Assembly: GCF_964199755.1 (NCBI RefSeq)
Contig: NC_133903.1
Location: forward strand, 5,473,001 to 5,537,000
Source of the DNA: Larus michahellis
Taxonomy: Eukaryota; Chordata; Aves; Charadriiformes; Laridae
DNA: 64,000 nt
Direction: 5' to 3'
The position numbers were made by a program, and so were the translations under genes. Shown piece by piece: positions 43,229 through 55,570 of this stretch. Under the pieces are notes generated by a model, which was not told the origin of the DNA, searched no databases, and saw nothing but the letters and a program-made list of their open reading frames with translations. Position 1 is the stretch's first letter. Each line of letters begins with the position of its first letter.

Positions 43229-44159
43229 CAAAGACCCTATCATAATGGGAAAGGGAGAGAGTATCCATGTGGAAAAGGCAGGGAATGGCGACACGGAAGG
43301 AGCGGGTTTGAGAGCAGGGAGATGTAAAGCAGGGGCATAGCTGGAGGGGGAGGCTTCATGGTCACAGCCTCTGGACGAAGGGATTGAAGTGCCGGGGAGG
43401 GCACGATTCTCCTCCCATTTCACCAGTGCTAATTGGGACTAATTCCGTTTGACTCAGCAGCCTTGCGCCAGTCCCAGCGAGAGGAGGGTCAGACCTTGGG
43501 AATCACAGGGGTGAGTCCCAGCAGGCTCCCAGCCTCCAGCTTTTTTGAAACAGAAGCAGGGAGTTCCCGGCAGCGCGGTGCGTGTGCCAGTCTCCCAGAC
43601 GAGCTCTTAAAATAGCCCAGCGCACCAGGCTGTGCCACCGGGGGAGCGCGCAGAGGATGAAATGTTCAGTCTTTCTGGCCCAGATCCGGGGAGAAGGTGG
43701 GGTTGGCAGCTCTCTGCCCAAGGCGAAGGTGTCTTAAAGCGTGGTCTGGGGACGAGGGCAGGCGGCACCCCATAACCGGGTGGCAGGGAGCAGAGGAGGT
43801 GGCAGCCGGCAACGCCGGCATCGCCGTGCGTGCTGGACATCCTCCCTTGGCGAGGGGAGCTGTAAGTCATCTGGAGGAGAGGATCCCCCCCCTTCCTCTG
43901 CCGTTACAGGGCTGTTTTGCATATGCTCCGTTAGGAAAAGAGAGGAGTTTTATTGTGGCTGTACAGAAGAGCTAAGTCAAGAGGCTGCTTTATGGCTCGC
44001 GGGTCCCGGCGTAGAGAGGAAAGTGTCCCAGATGCAGCATATAGTAAAGGCTGGCAGCGTCGTGCGGCACTGCTGCATCGCGGAGCGGCTGCGAGCACTG
44101 CTCTGCAAAAGAGCTGAAGTCATTTTTCTTCTAAGGGCAGGGGGTAGTGGGGAGGAAAT
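43229..44159. other. Unique non-coding sequence
   Basis: No gene is recognised. GC-rich unique DNA with overlapping frames of 60-140 residues and no repeats or RNA genes that I can identify. Confidence 0.5.
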
Positions 44160-44370
44160 ATGAAGGCAGCCCTGTTGCTAAGGAAATCTGCTCTTTGTAT
44201 GGTCGTACATTTAGGTAATGCTAATGAAAGGCCATATAGTAGCGAGGTGCAGATGTCAGCACTGTGCACTCCTGGATATTTGATTAGCATTTCTTTGACT
44301 TTGCCTCCTCTAACAGAAATACCTGAGTACACGGATATTAGGGAAATAAAATCCCCCTTCTCCTCTGCCA
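44160..44370. promoter_or_regulatory. AT-rich island with POU/homeodomain cores, enhancer candidate
   Basis: About 200 bases with TTTAGGTAATGCTAATGAAA, ATATTTGATTAGCATTTC and GAGTACACGGATATTAGGG. GCTAATGA and GATTAGCATT resemble octamer/POU-homeodomain composites in opposite orientation about 70 bases apart. No convincing frame is present. Function is inferred. Confidence 0.42.
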
Positions 44371-45676
44371 ACAGCCCATCAGCACGCGTTACGCAGAGAA
44401 AGGAAAAGCCTTACCAAAATAAGACACTCCATAATGAATGTGTGTGTTTTTTTCCCCCCACACACACCCTGGAGAGGATGAGAGCAAACATGTGATGAGA
44501 ACAGAAATAGTCACATCACTTAATGCATTGCTGGACGGTACCCAGCCGGCACAGTGATGAACCTGGCGTAAGACCCGATAGCAGCAAACCAGCATAGCAT
44601 CCTATTTAATGGCCGGTGGCCCACAGATGTTTTAAACCTCGAGACTGCATCTCTCAGAGGTTTCCCTTTTGACTCGAGCATCAGCGAGCTGCTTTTGGAA
44701 GCAAAGGCTGCGGATGCTCTACCCAGGGACCCAGCGCATCCGCGGATTAGCTGGTGCCTGCGTACGTGCGTGGCGTCTGAGCCCGGATCCGGTGATCTGG
44801 CTTATGAAGTGGGAGAGGACCCCGCGCTGCTGCTACAGAGCGCCGTGTCCTGCTCTCGAGTGTCGCTGGAAGAATGAGTCAGCCGTTTTCCTTCGCGCGG
44901 GGGGTTGAGTGGATGCCCCGTCTGAGTGTCACTAATAAAAGCACCCAGAAATGTAACCGCTCTGTGCTTGCATGTCGTGCTTGCGACTGTCTTAAAGACC
45001 AGCTGCTCTGCGTGAGACTTCCAGAGAGTGAGAGTGCTTGAATGAAGCCCTTATATCTCTCTCTGTTGCATTTGCTTTTTTATTTTTTTTGCCTTTTTTT
45101 TTTATTTTTTTGCCACACAGTGCAACGTGGGCTCTGTTCCTCCTCGCCTTTTGCTCTCGCTCCCTGGGGCAGCCCGCTGTGTCTCAGAGGCAGGAGGAGT
45201 GAATCCTCCCGGGAGTCCTCCAGCTCCTGTGAGGAATGGCCCCTCGGGGGGCTAAATCCGGCCGCGGGGCGCCGAGATGGCAGAGGCGTCCGTGCGTCTC
45301 TCCTCGATGACAGCAGCGCCCGGGACGGAGGTTTGCACGCCTTGCGGTGCGGCAGCCGGGGACGCCTGCCTCCCTGCCAGCACCTGCCCCTCCCTCTCGC
45401 CGTTGTGCAACATCCCAAGGGCAATTACAGCACTGCTTACGTGGAGGAGTGATATTGGGAAAGTATTTAGTCATTTTTAACTGTTCTGCTGGTGGCTCCC
45501 CTCCCTTAAGGTGGTTCCTATTTCTTCTTCTCCCTCTCCCAGCGTATCGTGGCAGCTCCTCACGGCAGCCCCTGGCCCAGTGACCCATCTTGGGGCATCC
45601 TTGGGTACCGAGGGCTCCTCTTGGCGAGGGGGAGCCCGCGCTCCCGCAGAAGAGCCACATTCCCATCGGGCGACTC
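44371..45676. other. Unique sequence with a modest CpG cluster
   Basis: No gene is recognised. CpG density rises at about 45,230-45,370. There, GCCGAGATGGCAGAGGCGTC opens a 67-codon plus-strand frame (45,277-45,480) with a fair start context, but the peptide (MAEASVRLSSMTAAPG...) is not recognised and other frames overlap. T-rich tracts lie at about 45,077-45,112. Confidence 0.45.
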
Positions 45677-45711
45677 TTTTCCTTTCCTTTCCTTTCCTTT
45701 CCTTTCCTTTC
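45677..45711. repeat. (CCTTT)7 pentanucleotide array
   Basis: Seven copies of CCTTT run without interruption. It is a polypyrimidine pentamer of the same general class as the (CCCTT) array at 24.3 kb, but short. The Lys/Gly/Glu-rich minus-strand frame over it is an artefact. Confidence 0.95.
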
Positions 45712-47814
45712 CCCATCCTTCCCGTGCATACTACAGTGATACTAAAGCTTCCGCGTCGTGATGGTGATGGCAGGGGGGGTGGTTTTTAAAGCAAAAGTAA
45801 GAGGCAGGAGGATGCAGAGCTGCTTCTGCTCTCGGAGGCTTCTGGACGCTTCTCTGTCTCCATCCCCAGAGTGATTTTCCTTGGGCCCAGTTTGTAAACA
45901 AGGCAATCCGTTTTGGCAGTTTGAGCGTTACTCCACAAACACGCCGTCGGCCCCTGCCCCCACCGCCGGCTCTCTCCGCTCCTTCTCTTCCTGCTGCCGA
46001 GCTGCGCGGCGAGTGTTGGCGTGGGGCAGGGGTTATCGGGCACCCGTCCGCACGCAGGAGCGGCCTCCCAGCATCAGCAGGCGAGGAAGGCTCCAGCGGG
46101 AACTGGAGTCGAGTCTGCAACGGCCCCGTTGCTGCACTGCACGGCTCGCCCCGGTTCGGAGGGGCAGTCGCAAAATTGAGGAGCGTTCAGGGAAGTTTAG
46201 GGACACTGATGCGCTCCCAAGGAGGGATGTGGAAGAGTCCAGGTATTGTTTACCCTGGAAAGGCAGCGAAAAGAAGAGGCCGTGGTAAAAGAAGATAAGC
46301 TCACGTGCACGCAAAAACAACACTAAAAAATACGTGATTAGGGTTACAAAGTCAGGCACCGAGCGCGTAAGAAATCCCAGTATTAAAGACACCTGAGCGG
46401 CTTATGTCTGGTGGAGTGGTGTGCATTCATTAGGGCGCAGTCTTAATTCTGTGGTCATAAGCTATTTCTTCCTCAGGGGCTCTGCCTCAGGGAATGTGTG
46501 GGATGGACGGAGCTCGGTTAAAAGCAGCTCGGTGTCCCGTATGTGGCTGTTCCGCTGCTATTCCATGTGCGGCCATCAAGCAAATCCTGCTTGGAAGACC
46601 CAATTGTCTCTTCCTCCTGGACCATCCTACAGTGCGAAATGCTGCGTCTGCTCTCGCCTCTTGCTTTTCCTTCCTTTCCTCTGTCCCTTCCACCTCCACG
46701 CTGCTCGGTGGGTGACAGAGGGGATTAGTGGGACCCCCCCCAGTGATAACCCTTTTGGGGAGGGCTGGCTTTGCCCTGGGACCCTGGCCAGGAGGGAATA
46801 CACTCTGCAGCTCCAGGAGGGCTGATGCAAGTGCAGCCCACATGCTTCACGCTGCCAGCATTTGATTTTTCCATCTGTTTTTTGTTTTGGTTCAGTTAAA
46901 AGCAGAGAGGAGAGGTGGATTTTGGTGTGAACCTCCTGTCTGTCTGCATGCGCCGTGTGGGACAAAGGCGGCTTATCATGGAAAGCCCCAGGAGCGCCCA
47001 GGAGTGGGCAGGGGGACTTAGCAGACATCGTTTCTGCGGAAGCTGCGGGAGAAGCGTACATTTAGGAGAAGCAGCCTTGCAGCCTGCTGTATGTATTCAA
47101 CATCTGAGAGCTGAGCCAGCCAGAGCCCGGAGGGGACAGATGGAGGAATTAAGGACATCTCAGCTGGTCAGTAGGACCAAGGGATGCGTGGCGGGGAGCT
47201 GGCTCCCGTACCTGAACCACTTTGGAGACAGGGCTGGGAGTTATCACAGCTTTTCTTAGCAAGAGAGCCCTCCACCGGAATAATGTGTTGTGGACATAAA
47301 AGGAGATCTGGAGAGGGAATATTTTCACCCTGGAAGCTGCTAAGGAACTTGCATTTAGCTGCTAGCAATCTGTTTCAAGCTGGGTTTCTGTCCCAGGAAA
47401 GAGAGGGCAGAGCAGTCTCGCTGCCCTGACCAACTGTAAATTCTTTCCTGGCTTTGCTGGGAAAAAACAATGCGCTTTCAATGAAAACCTCCCAGAAATC
47501 CAGGACACGGGCATTTTATATGTCAGCCCTTTACCACTTTGGAGAGAGCAGCTAAGGAGACTGGTCAAGTAGATCCCCTGACTTTTATTTACTGACAAGT
47601 CAGTGGAGTGTCCCGTGAAGGACGGAGATGGTGCTGCCTCCCTCCCTGAGACGGGCAGGTCACGGTGACACACGCGTGACCGTGGGAGAGAGGCCAAGAA
47701 ACCGTTTCTGAGAGAAGAGATCCGAGAGGGATGTGTGTAGCAGAGCACAAAACGCAAAAACCATGTTGAAACTTCGCAGTTAGATGCCTGCAGCAGCAAA
47801 CCGGGGACCTTTCT
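45712..47814. other. Unique non-coding sequence with a weak CpG cluster
   Basis: No gene is recognised. CpG is moderately frequent at about 45,925-46,170 without splice or start signals I trust. The remaining sequence has overlapping open frames below 150 residues and no repeats. Confidence 0.5.
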
Positions 47815-48030
47815 ATGAGGACCGATAGATTTCCCGCCTCACAGCATTTGCTTAAAAAGTATTCATAAATATACCCGCCACTGCTAACCATCCTTTTCTG
47901 CTGGGAATTGCCATTAGCAGCTAAATTCAGCGTTTTACATATAAAAAGCACTGAGACTTAATTCTGTGCGATGCTTTCTTCAAAGCCCTTGTAGAAGAGA
48001 CAACTCCAAGCTGGATTTCAGCTATGAGTT
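47815..48030. promoter_or_regulatory. AT-rich stretch, weak enhancer candidate
   Basis: Low-GC sequence with AAAAAGTATTCATAAATATA, TGCCATTAGCAGCTAAATTC and GAGACTTAATTCTGTG. Motif density is lower than in the islands at 38.4 and 43.0 kb. Function is inferred only from composition. Confidence 0.25.
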
Positions 48031-50969
48031 ACGGCGACGTGTTGGGAAGCGGGGACTGTAACGCTGCTCAACCTACGATCGCAGCACCCAGGAGGTGCGC
48101 GTGGTGTGGTCAAGACGCGATGCCACGAAGGATGGGGTGCACTCCCCGAAAACGGAGCCCTCAGCCCCGTGAGTTGCTGCAAAGGGAGGTAGCCTCCATC
48201 GAGCACGCATGAGCAGCGCTCCCTCGGAGGCCAAAAATGGCCACGTATTCCTGGATGCAGCAAGAAGCGCATCCCTGATGCTAATTATCCCGTCGCGTTG
48301 CAAATCCCTGCTGCAGCATGGAGGGCTGCGCGAGTCGTTCAACCTCTTGAACACAGAGGCTGCTTTCTCAGAAGCACCTGGGCTTTCCCAGCTGAGGTTG
48401 TACCCGTGAAATGAGCCCGGAGCAAAGGTCCCTGTGGAGCTGCTGTTTTGGAAGGGAGATGCAGTCTCATGCTCTGGTCTGCAGAGGAGTTTCCAAACAC
48501 GGGGAATTAGGATGGGATTTCAGTGGAAGCAGATTATCCCGTTCCTCCCTTCTCTGAGCACATTTTTTCCTCTGAAGCAGCACATGACAGGCAGGGCGGC
48601 AGCCGCGGTGGCCGCTCCCATGTGTGGCAGAGGGGACCAAGCCAAGAGCTCCGGAGGGTTCCCTGTGATCCCAGTGAGGCTGGAGCGGGAGCAGGGATGG
48701 CAGGAGCAGGATGGAGGGGGAGCAGACGGTGGGCACGGAGCTGCGGCGTTGAACGGGCGGCACAAAGCGCTGTCAGAACAGCAGGGGCTTGCGCTGGCGA
48801 CGGCTGCAAATGGAGATGGAAAGGGCTGGAGAGGAAAGGACGTGACACAGCTGGTCCCCTTCGGCTTTGATCTCGAAAGCAGAGGGGTGTTGGCCACGGA
48901 GCAGGAGGGGGGAAGAAGGGGAGTGACTCATAAAAATATTGGTCTTTCCGTGAAGATGCAGTTACCTGAGGACAGGAAGGAGGAGGGAACTTCCCTGCAA
49001 ACGTGGGGGGAGCTGGAAGAAAAAGTCCCACTTGTGTAAAAATTGCCAGCCTGCTTAGGAACACAAAGCTGTTTGCTTTGGAGCCAGAGGGTTGGTTATT
49101 TGCTGTGAGTTGCTGGTTATGTGCAGAGCAGAAGGTGGTTTGTGTGCTTGTTGCTTCAGGGCAGAAAAAAAAGAGAGGGAAAAAAAAAGGAAGAGATGAT
49201 TTTCTTGGAGGCCTGTGCAGCGGAGATGTCTTTGGAAGAGAAAAGAGAGATCTCTTTCCTGCTGCTGGGCAAGGGAGCGGGTCGAAGGGGATAATCCAAC
49301 CCCAGGTAGTTGAGGAGAAGTCAAGCGCACCCCAGGATCTCCGTTCGGAGGCTCTGGCCACGGGAAGGCTGAGGTTTCGCCTTCCTGACCACCGTGAGGT
49401 TTGTGCTGGGGAGAGAGTTGTGGTTTACTCACAGGCACATAGATTTGCTTTGCGTCCCCGTCCCTTCCCCTGGTGAGCCGAGAGAGGTGCCCTGTCCTGC
49501 ACGGGAGGACGCGAGAAGGACAGGAGGATGCGAGAAGGACAGGTGGACACAGCCGATGCCTGCCCTGCACCGAAGCAAGCTCAAACTTTCTCTTGCTGCT
49601 CCCTCCATGAGCCGTTGGGGGATTCCAGCTCGCGGAAGCCTCATAAGCAGCGTAGGACCAGCTCTAATTTTTATCCTGGAGGGAAAAATCACTGGAAATA
49701 ATGCTTCATCACTCTGAAGGTCCTGACACCACCCTTAACCACCACATCACGAACCTCCTGTCGCAATTGTGATCTGCGTATGTGTCAAATCTTGCCTCGC
49801 AGATAAAAGCTGCTCCGCAGGCACCTTTTGTACTAAAATACGGAGCCTTTAAAATGTGAAAGAAACAACAAAATGTAGGACGCCACACAAAGCTGACCCA
49901 CTGGGGACTGGGGGGGAAAAAAACCGCAAGAAGGAGGGCTTGACACACAAAAATTGTTTTGTTAACAAAGCATCATTGTTCCACTCTGAATCGGTTTGAC
50001 TGGAGTGGTAGAAACACCCCATCTGGAGACAGATGGAGAGTTTTCTGGCTAAAGAGACGGCGGGAGGAGGGACGGCTGACAACCCAGCAGATAGCATTGT
50101 CTGCCGCTACCTTGGCAATGGAGAGGAGAAAGGGCGGGTGGCAGATTAGGCGTCCCCTTTGCAACCCTCCCGACACGCCGGCTCCTTCTGCGCCCTGGGC
50201 CCCGCGCCCGGAGGGAGATGTGCGCCCAGGCTGGCAGCTCGCACCCCGGGATAATCCTCCCTCGATTCTTGGCGGGGCTGGTTGGGTGCTCGTGGGGACC
50301 GGCGAGGTGTCTGGAGAGGCTACCAGCAGGCGGGTCCCCCCTCCAAGGTGTTTTCGGTGCACACCATGCCGGCAGAGCCCAGCACGGTGAGATGGTACCG
50401 TACCGCTCGTGTGCTGTGCCAGGGCTTTGTCCGATGTGGTTTCAGCAGAACTGGGGGATGGAAGTAGAAACAGCTTCCCGAAGCGAGGACAGAAGGTTTG
50501 CCCCTGTGGATTGTTTTTGCCACTCGCTTCCAGGAGAGCGGGATTTGGGCTGCTGGGAGGATGCTGAGCAGAAACCAGCACGGTCAGAGCTGCAGGGACT
50601 AAAACTGATGACAGCAGCCAGAGTTAACGCTGAGACGCCCAGGGACGGGACGTGCACGGGGGTGCTTGGGTGACCTGGCAGGTCTGCAGGACGCCTGGGG
50701 ACCAGCACTTGGAATTGCCCTCGCCACCTTGCTGAGGTTGGGAATGAGCGAGGGAAAATCTATGCTTGAACGCCTGGGGCCTCTTAGCTACAGCACACGC
50801 GAAACGCGAGATGGTTTATGGCAGCAGGCTCCGCTGGCACCGTGTCTGCTCTGCTCGACGAGAGCTCACCAACAGCCCCTGCTCCCTCTGCTGCCTTCCA
50901 TGCCTGATGGGAAACTCCGGGGTGGGTTTTGCTCCTGCCAGAGCTTTGAGAGATCGTATCCTGCCCACC
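48031..50969. other. Unique non-coding sequence; one 19-bp tandem pair
   Basis: No gene is recognised. A 19-bp tandem pair with one mismatch lies at 49,506-49,543 (AGGACGCGAGAAGGACAGG and AGGATGCGAGAAGGACAGG). Purine-rich A/G tracts occur at about 49,163-49,196. Open frames up to 275 residues on the minus strand (48,534-49,361) overlap plus-strand frames of comparable size and have no recognisable domain. Confidence 0.5.
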
Positions 50970-51145
50970 CTATCTGAATTCCTGATTACTTGCTAATTGC
51001 TTGACACACTCTACTTGCAATGCAAGAGACAGGCTCACGTCATCCTCTGTGGTTTGCCAGGGGAGAGTGTGAACCTCTTTTTGACTTGCCTTGAAATAGA
51101 TGAAAAAGAATAGAGCTTGATATGATTAATGTGAAAACTTCAGCT
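50970..51145. promoter_or_regulatory. AT-richer stretch with homeodomain cores
   Basis: ATTCCTGATTACTTGCTAAT, then TGCTTGACACACTC, and later TGATATGATTAATGTG, contain three TAAT/ATTA-type cores in 160 bases between GC-rich flanks. A weak enhancer candidate by composition only. Confidence 0.3.
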
Positions 51146-53039
51146 TGCTTTCCTGCCTTGGCATCTGGGCCTCAGTCGTCTTAGCGTCGCCGTGCCATGT
51201 TTTTGGAGGGTTGGGCATCTGAGAGCTGATGGTGCGGGCTGCGGTGGCCTGGGCGCTCCTCTGCAAGGTCTGTCCGTATTCCCCAGCCGCTGGAGACATT
51301 TCAGGTTTGTGCAGCAGTCACGGAAGGATTCAGGTGGTTGCCTCGAGGCACTGCTGAGATAATACCTCAAGGGCTCCTATTCAAACCCACTGGGGCCTTT
51401 ACATTTGCATGGTGGAAATGTATTCAGATGCACCATGGCTTTTCACTGAGCCCAGATGAGCAGGCCAGCTCGCCCCTCTCTGCTGCGGGCAGGCGGTCAC
51501 CCATGCAGAGGGGATCAGGGGACCAGCACGGCTTAGATACCGCTCTGCAAGAAAAATGACAGTAATAAAGTAAAAGGTGGGTCTGGTTTTGAGCCTCGGG
51601 GGTGCAGATGCAGCAGCACAGCGGTGGTGAAGGGTGTTGTGCTGATGCCTTGGCGTCCCGAGAGCCATCCAGCCTGTGCCCGGGAGCTTGCGGAGGTGGG
51701 GGCAATATTGGTTTCCCCGCCTGGCTCACCAGGTTTACCTCCTGCATCACCTGCTCTGGGACGGATCCTGCCTGGTCTGAGGAGGGACATGGCACGGGGA
51801 GGAGCGTGAGGGTGATGGGACGGTCTGCGTCACATTGTGCCATTCAGCGTACAAGGTCCCAGAGCGAAGTCCCAGAGCATTTGCATCCATTGTGGCACCG
51901 CGGGTGACTTTGGGGTTGAAGCATGGCCCCAGGGAGGAGAAGTGAAGGGGGTCGCTGAATGCAGCTGAACACACAGCATGGAGTAAACCAGGTCAGATGT
52001 ATTTACCTGAGCTCTTCTGCAAGGTGCTGTGGTTGTCCCAGAGGGAAGGAACCTGGACTTCGGAGAAGCAGGATGCTTGGACAGCCAGCCCGTCCTTTTG
52101 CAGCTATTTGCCTGCCCTGAAACAACATCATTCTGCTGTCTCCGATTTCAGGCCTGCTGCATGCAGGGACGGCTGGACGGGCGCAATCACCGCGCTGGCA
52201 GGAGAGAGGAGGTGGTGCAGGGCGGGCAGGTTCGGCTCATGCCGACTGCTGTCATGGCGTAGCACCCGTGACGTGGCTTTCGATGCCAGGAGGCCAGCTG
52301 GGGCACAGACCCCACTGCCGGGCACTGGCTGTCCTAAAAGGAGGAGATGTGGCCCAGATCGCTGGTGATGCAGCAGAGCATCCACAAGCGAGGACCCCGA
52401 CGCACGCACGGCGGCAGGTCAGGGTGCCGTTTGCTTTGCCCTGCCACTTGGAAAGCAAAGTACTTCCCTGGGGACCCATGTGCCACCCACCCCACCTCCT
52501 GCACCGCTCCATCCATGCCATCCCCATCCCGGCATCTCGCTGCACAGCTCTGGGCACGTGGCATGAAATCTTTCCCCTTGCTTTCCCCTGTGCAGAAAGG
52601 GGAGAAAAATCAGCGTGTGAGCTCTCATGGGGGGCTGAGGGGCCGAATTCACCTTGCTGAGAAGCGAAGGAGTCGCTGGGTAAAAGGTGCTGGAATAAGC
52701 TCAGGGTGGATTAATCTGCAGCGACTTCGTAGTCGCTAATCACCGGTGTGAAAGCGCCCGGCGAGGTCGGGTGCTTTGGGGTGGCATTGCACAGAGGCAG
52801 CGCTGCCCGTGCAGGCAGCAGCAGCCGGGTCGCTCCTCTCTCTGCCTCCCAAACGCCTCCCGCGCCTGGCTCTGTGAATCAGCATTTTTGCAGTCGAAAC
52901 GAGACAGCGAGGAAAGGCTGGAAGCTGTCGGGGCGCGGGGAGCCTGGCGGGGAGGAGGATGTGGGGGGGAGAACCTCGTTAAAAAGGGGCAGCCTGTGAG
53001 TTGGGGGTGGTCTCATGCCGTGGATCTGCAATCTGCTCC
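51146..53039. other. Unique non-coding sequence
   Basis: No gene is recognised. Overlapping frames of 60-140 residues occur on both strands, and none has a recognisable feature. CpG frequency rises toward the right end, leading into the cluster at 53.04-53.42 kb. Confidence 0.5.
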
Positions 53040-53420
53040 CTCTCGGATTTTTGCACGTTAGCGCCGTACACCCCTCGTGTGCGGCGGCGAGGTAAACAAG
53101 CGCTGTGAGCAATGCCTCCCCTTCTCGCTCGTCCCCTCCCCGCCGTCGGCGACGGGGGAATGTGACAAGCTGGCACCGGGAGAAAGCATGAAAGCGATGT
53201 GATCCGCTGCGGCTCCCGAGCCGAGAACCTGGGGAGATCCAGTTACAGCGACGGGGTTAGAACAAAAGAGATTTGCCTCCGGGATCAATTCCTCTCCATT
53301 TTCCGGGCTGCGCACGTGCGTGTGCGTGCACGCGCGTAACAGCCTCCGTCTCCGGCGGTTAGTGCCGCCGGCTCTGCAGCACGAGCAGCCTGGGGCCTGG
53401 CCAAGCACCAGTTCCAATGG
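53040..53420. promoter_or_regulatory. Small CpG cluster with an E-box/NRF1-type palindrome and Z-DNA-prone tract
   Basis: CpG is frequent over about 380 bases. GCGGCGAG/GTAAACAAG at 53,084-53,100 resembles a splice donor. TGCGCACGTGCG contains the perfect palindrome CGCACGTGCG (53,311-53,320), which includes the E-box CACGTG and resembles an NRF1 site. The 30 bases 53,309-53,338 are perfectly alternating pyrimidine-purine. Together this could be a minor or alternative promoter, but no transcript can be shown. Confidence 0.35.
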
Positions 53421-55234
53421 GCTCCGATGCTCCGAAATGCTTCTTTTTCCCAAAACGGGGAGAGCAGGGTAATCCCCTGGGACAGGCCTAGGAATAGCAA
53501 CGCCAGGCCAGGCTCTGTGATGCTTGAAAACCAGGAGCAAAGCTGGGCGGTTGGCAGATGCCAGAGCTCCAGCCTTTCCTCTGCCGAGGCCCGACCCGAT
53601 GTGGGGCTGAGCTCCACATGTGGGGCCGAGAGTGCTCGTGGTCCCCACGGATCACTGTCTGCTCCCCAGGTGTTTCGAGGTGACACCTCCTTTCCTCCAA
53701 CACCAGGCTGGCCAGCGAGCAAAACCCAAACCCCTAAAAAGCCTTTTCTGCAACGTAACGGCTGTGCCAGCACCGCGTTAACCGAGATGCCTTTAACCCG
53801 CAGCCGTGGCCGGGCTGGGGGCACAGCGAGCGTTTCACACGTGCCACAGCACCGGCTCGAGGAATTAGCGGAGTCCCCCACTCTAGGACGCTTGTCGCTC
53901 GTTTTGGAGAGGATTGGGCTTATTTGGGGTTGGGGTTTTTTTGGCATATTGCCTTCTCCCAAATGCCACTGCGGATGAGCGGTGGAGAGCACAGATGTGC
54001 ATCCCGAGCATACCGCAGTGAGGTTCCTGATTTAAGGACTGTGATTAACCTCTTTACGACAGTTGCTAACCAGGTGCAGAATCATAACGGGAAGAGGAGG
54101 AAGCTCAGTGAAAACAGCCAGTTTTCCTCCGTCACCTGGATGCCATTTTCTGCCTGGAAATCGGGCAGGTTTTAGGATTTTTAAAGGGCTCAGGGACACC
54201 CCGTTTCTATCAGCACTGCCCTGTAGCTGCTCTCCAGAGCCCGTCTCCTCCTTCCCAGCTTGGGATCCTGCAAACAAGGCATCGACGCAGCGTGAATCCA
54301 GCGCAAGATGTGCCGGTGTGCGGGATGACGGGCTGCGGAGCGTGCCCCGCTGGGGGCTGTGTGTGCAGGGGCGCTGACGAGAAACGAGGCAGAAAATCAC
54401 CCTGGATTTCCTGCCCTTCGTCTCGTGAGTCTGAGCTGGAAGAGCACCATCCCTTGGGCAGAAAAAGCTGCGGCCTCTCCCAGGTGTTCCTGCATGGGAT
54501 AGGTGGGGGAGCCGGGACCTGCACGCGTGGCCGTGCACGTGGATTTGGCCAATCCACATTTCCATGGAACCTTGCTCTTTGGAAAGCTGGGCATCGGGAG
54601 GAGAAAAGTGGTTTTCCATGATTAGGCATGAAAAGGAGGAGCCATTGCAGCTTGTGTTTTGCCATCAAGGGTTAAACCAGGAGCTGCCAAATTTGCTCAT
54701 TTTCAGGAGATCTGGCATCTGTGGGACTCAGGGCTCCTCTGCGCAGGAGTGTCACCAGCCTCCCAGGTCTGGGTTTCGTGGGTGACACTCACAAGTGCCG
54801 TATCTCACCCGTCCCCCCAAATACCGCTCTGGCGTCACGGTCGGTTTTAGATCGACTTCGACGCTGCCCGCCGGCCGGCCAAGCGCTGCGGTGTGTGGCG
54901 GGCATGGGCATCTGCACCTCGCTTTCTGGAGGTGCAAAAGGGCCGGACTCTTATTCCCACTGGCGTGATGGACCCCCCTGTTGTACCTCCTCCCCTTTCC
55001 ATCTCCCCATGTCTTAACCGCAGACAAATCCCTGTGTTTTTCTCCCACAGGGGAGGCTGCAGGCTGTATTTCACACTGGGGCGTCCCCAGGCAGAGAGCG
55101 GCGGTCATTGTGCCCCCAACGCTTCTCAGAGTCAAGAGCTGTCGTGTCCCTTGGGAAAACGGCAGGGATAGAACGGGATGGGGACCGGGAAAGAGGGGAA
55201 CCCCCAAAGCGGGCGAGTAGACGGGCTTGGGAAA
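53421..55234. other. Unique non-coding sequence
   Basis: No gene is recognised. Overlapping frames up to 235 residues on the minus strand and 183 on the plus strand share the same DNA and have no recognisable features. No repeats were noted. Confidence 0.5.
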
Positions 55235-55570
55235 TGTGAAGAGACAGAAAAATGTATTAAAAACAATTAATAGCTGCTACAACCAAGGATTTAAACTGAA
55301 ACCAAAGCCTTAGGGAGGGAGGAGATGAAGTGGCTTGCGATTGTTATTTTATTGCTTAATATTTTTTTTTTTTTAAATATGATATGCTAAATGCAAATAA
55401 GCATTCTTACTGAGCAGGAGAGGGAGGGGATGGAAGACATGCCGGGAAATGTGAGTGGGATCTAGGTTTTGCATCGTTCGCTGAATTACTGGCAGGTCTT
55501 TTGTAACATCTGTTAAAAATAAAACAAACATTCATTTCCATTTCTCGCTGCCTGAGATGGCTTCTGCAAA
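55235..55570. promoter_or_regulatory. AT-rich stretch, enhancer candidate
   Basis: Low-GC DNA with AAAACAATTAATAGCTGC, TTATTGCTTAATATTTT and GCTAAATGCAAATAAGC. The last holds a perfect octamer, ATGCAAAT, at 55,391-55,398. A T tract at about 55,363-55,374 interrupts it. No coding frame is specific to it. Confidence 0.33.

Noticed and set aside
45277..45480. 67-codon frame beginning in a small CpG cluster
   Set aside because: The start context is fair, but the peptide is unrecognised and minus-strand frames overlap. The CpG density is too modest for a confident promoter.
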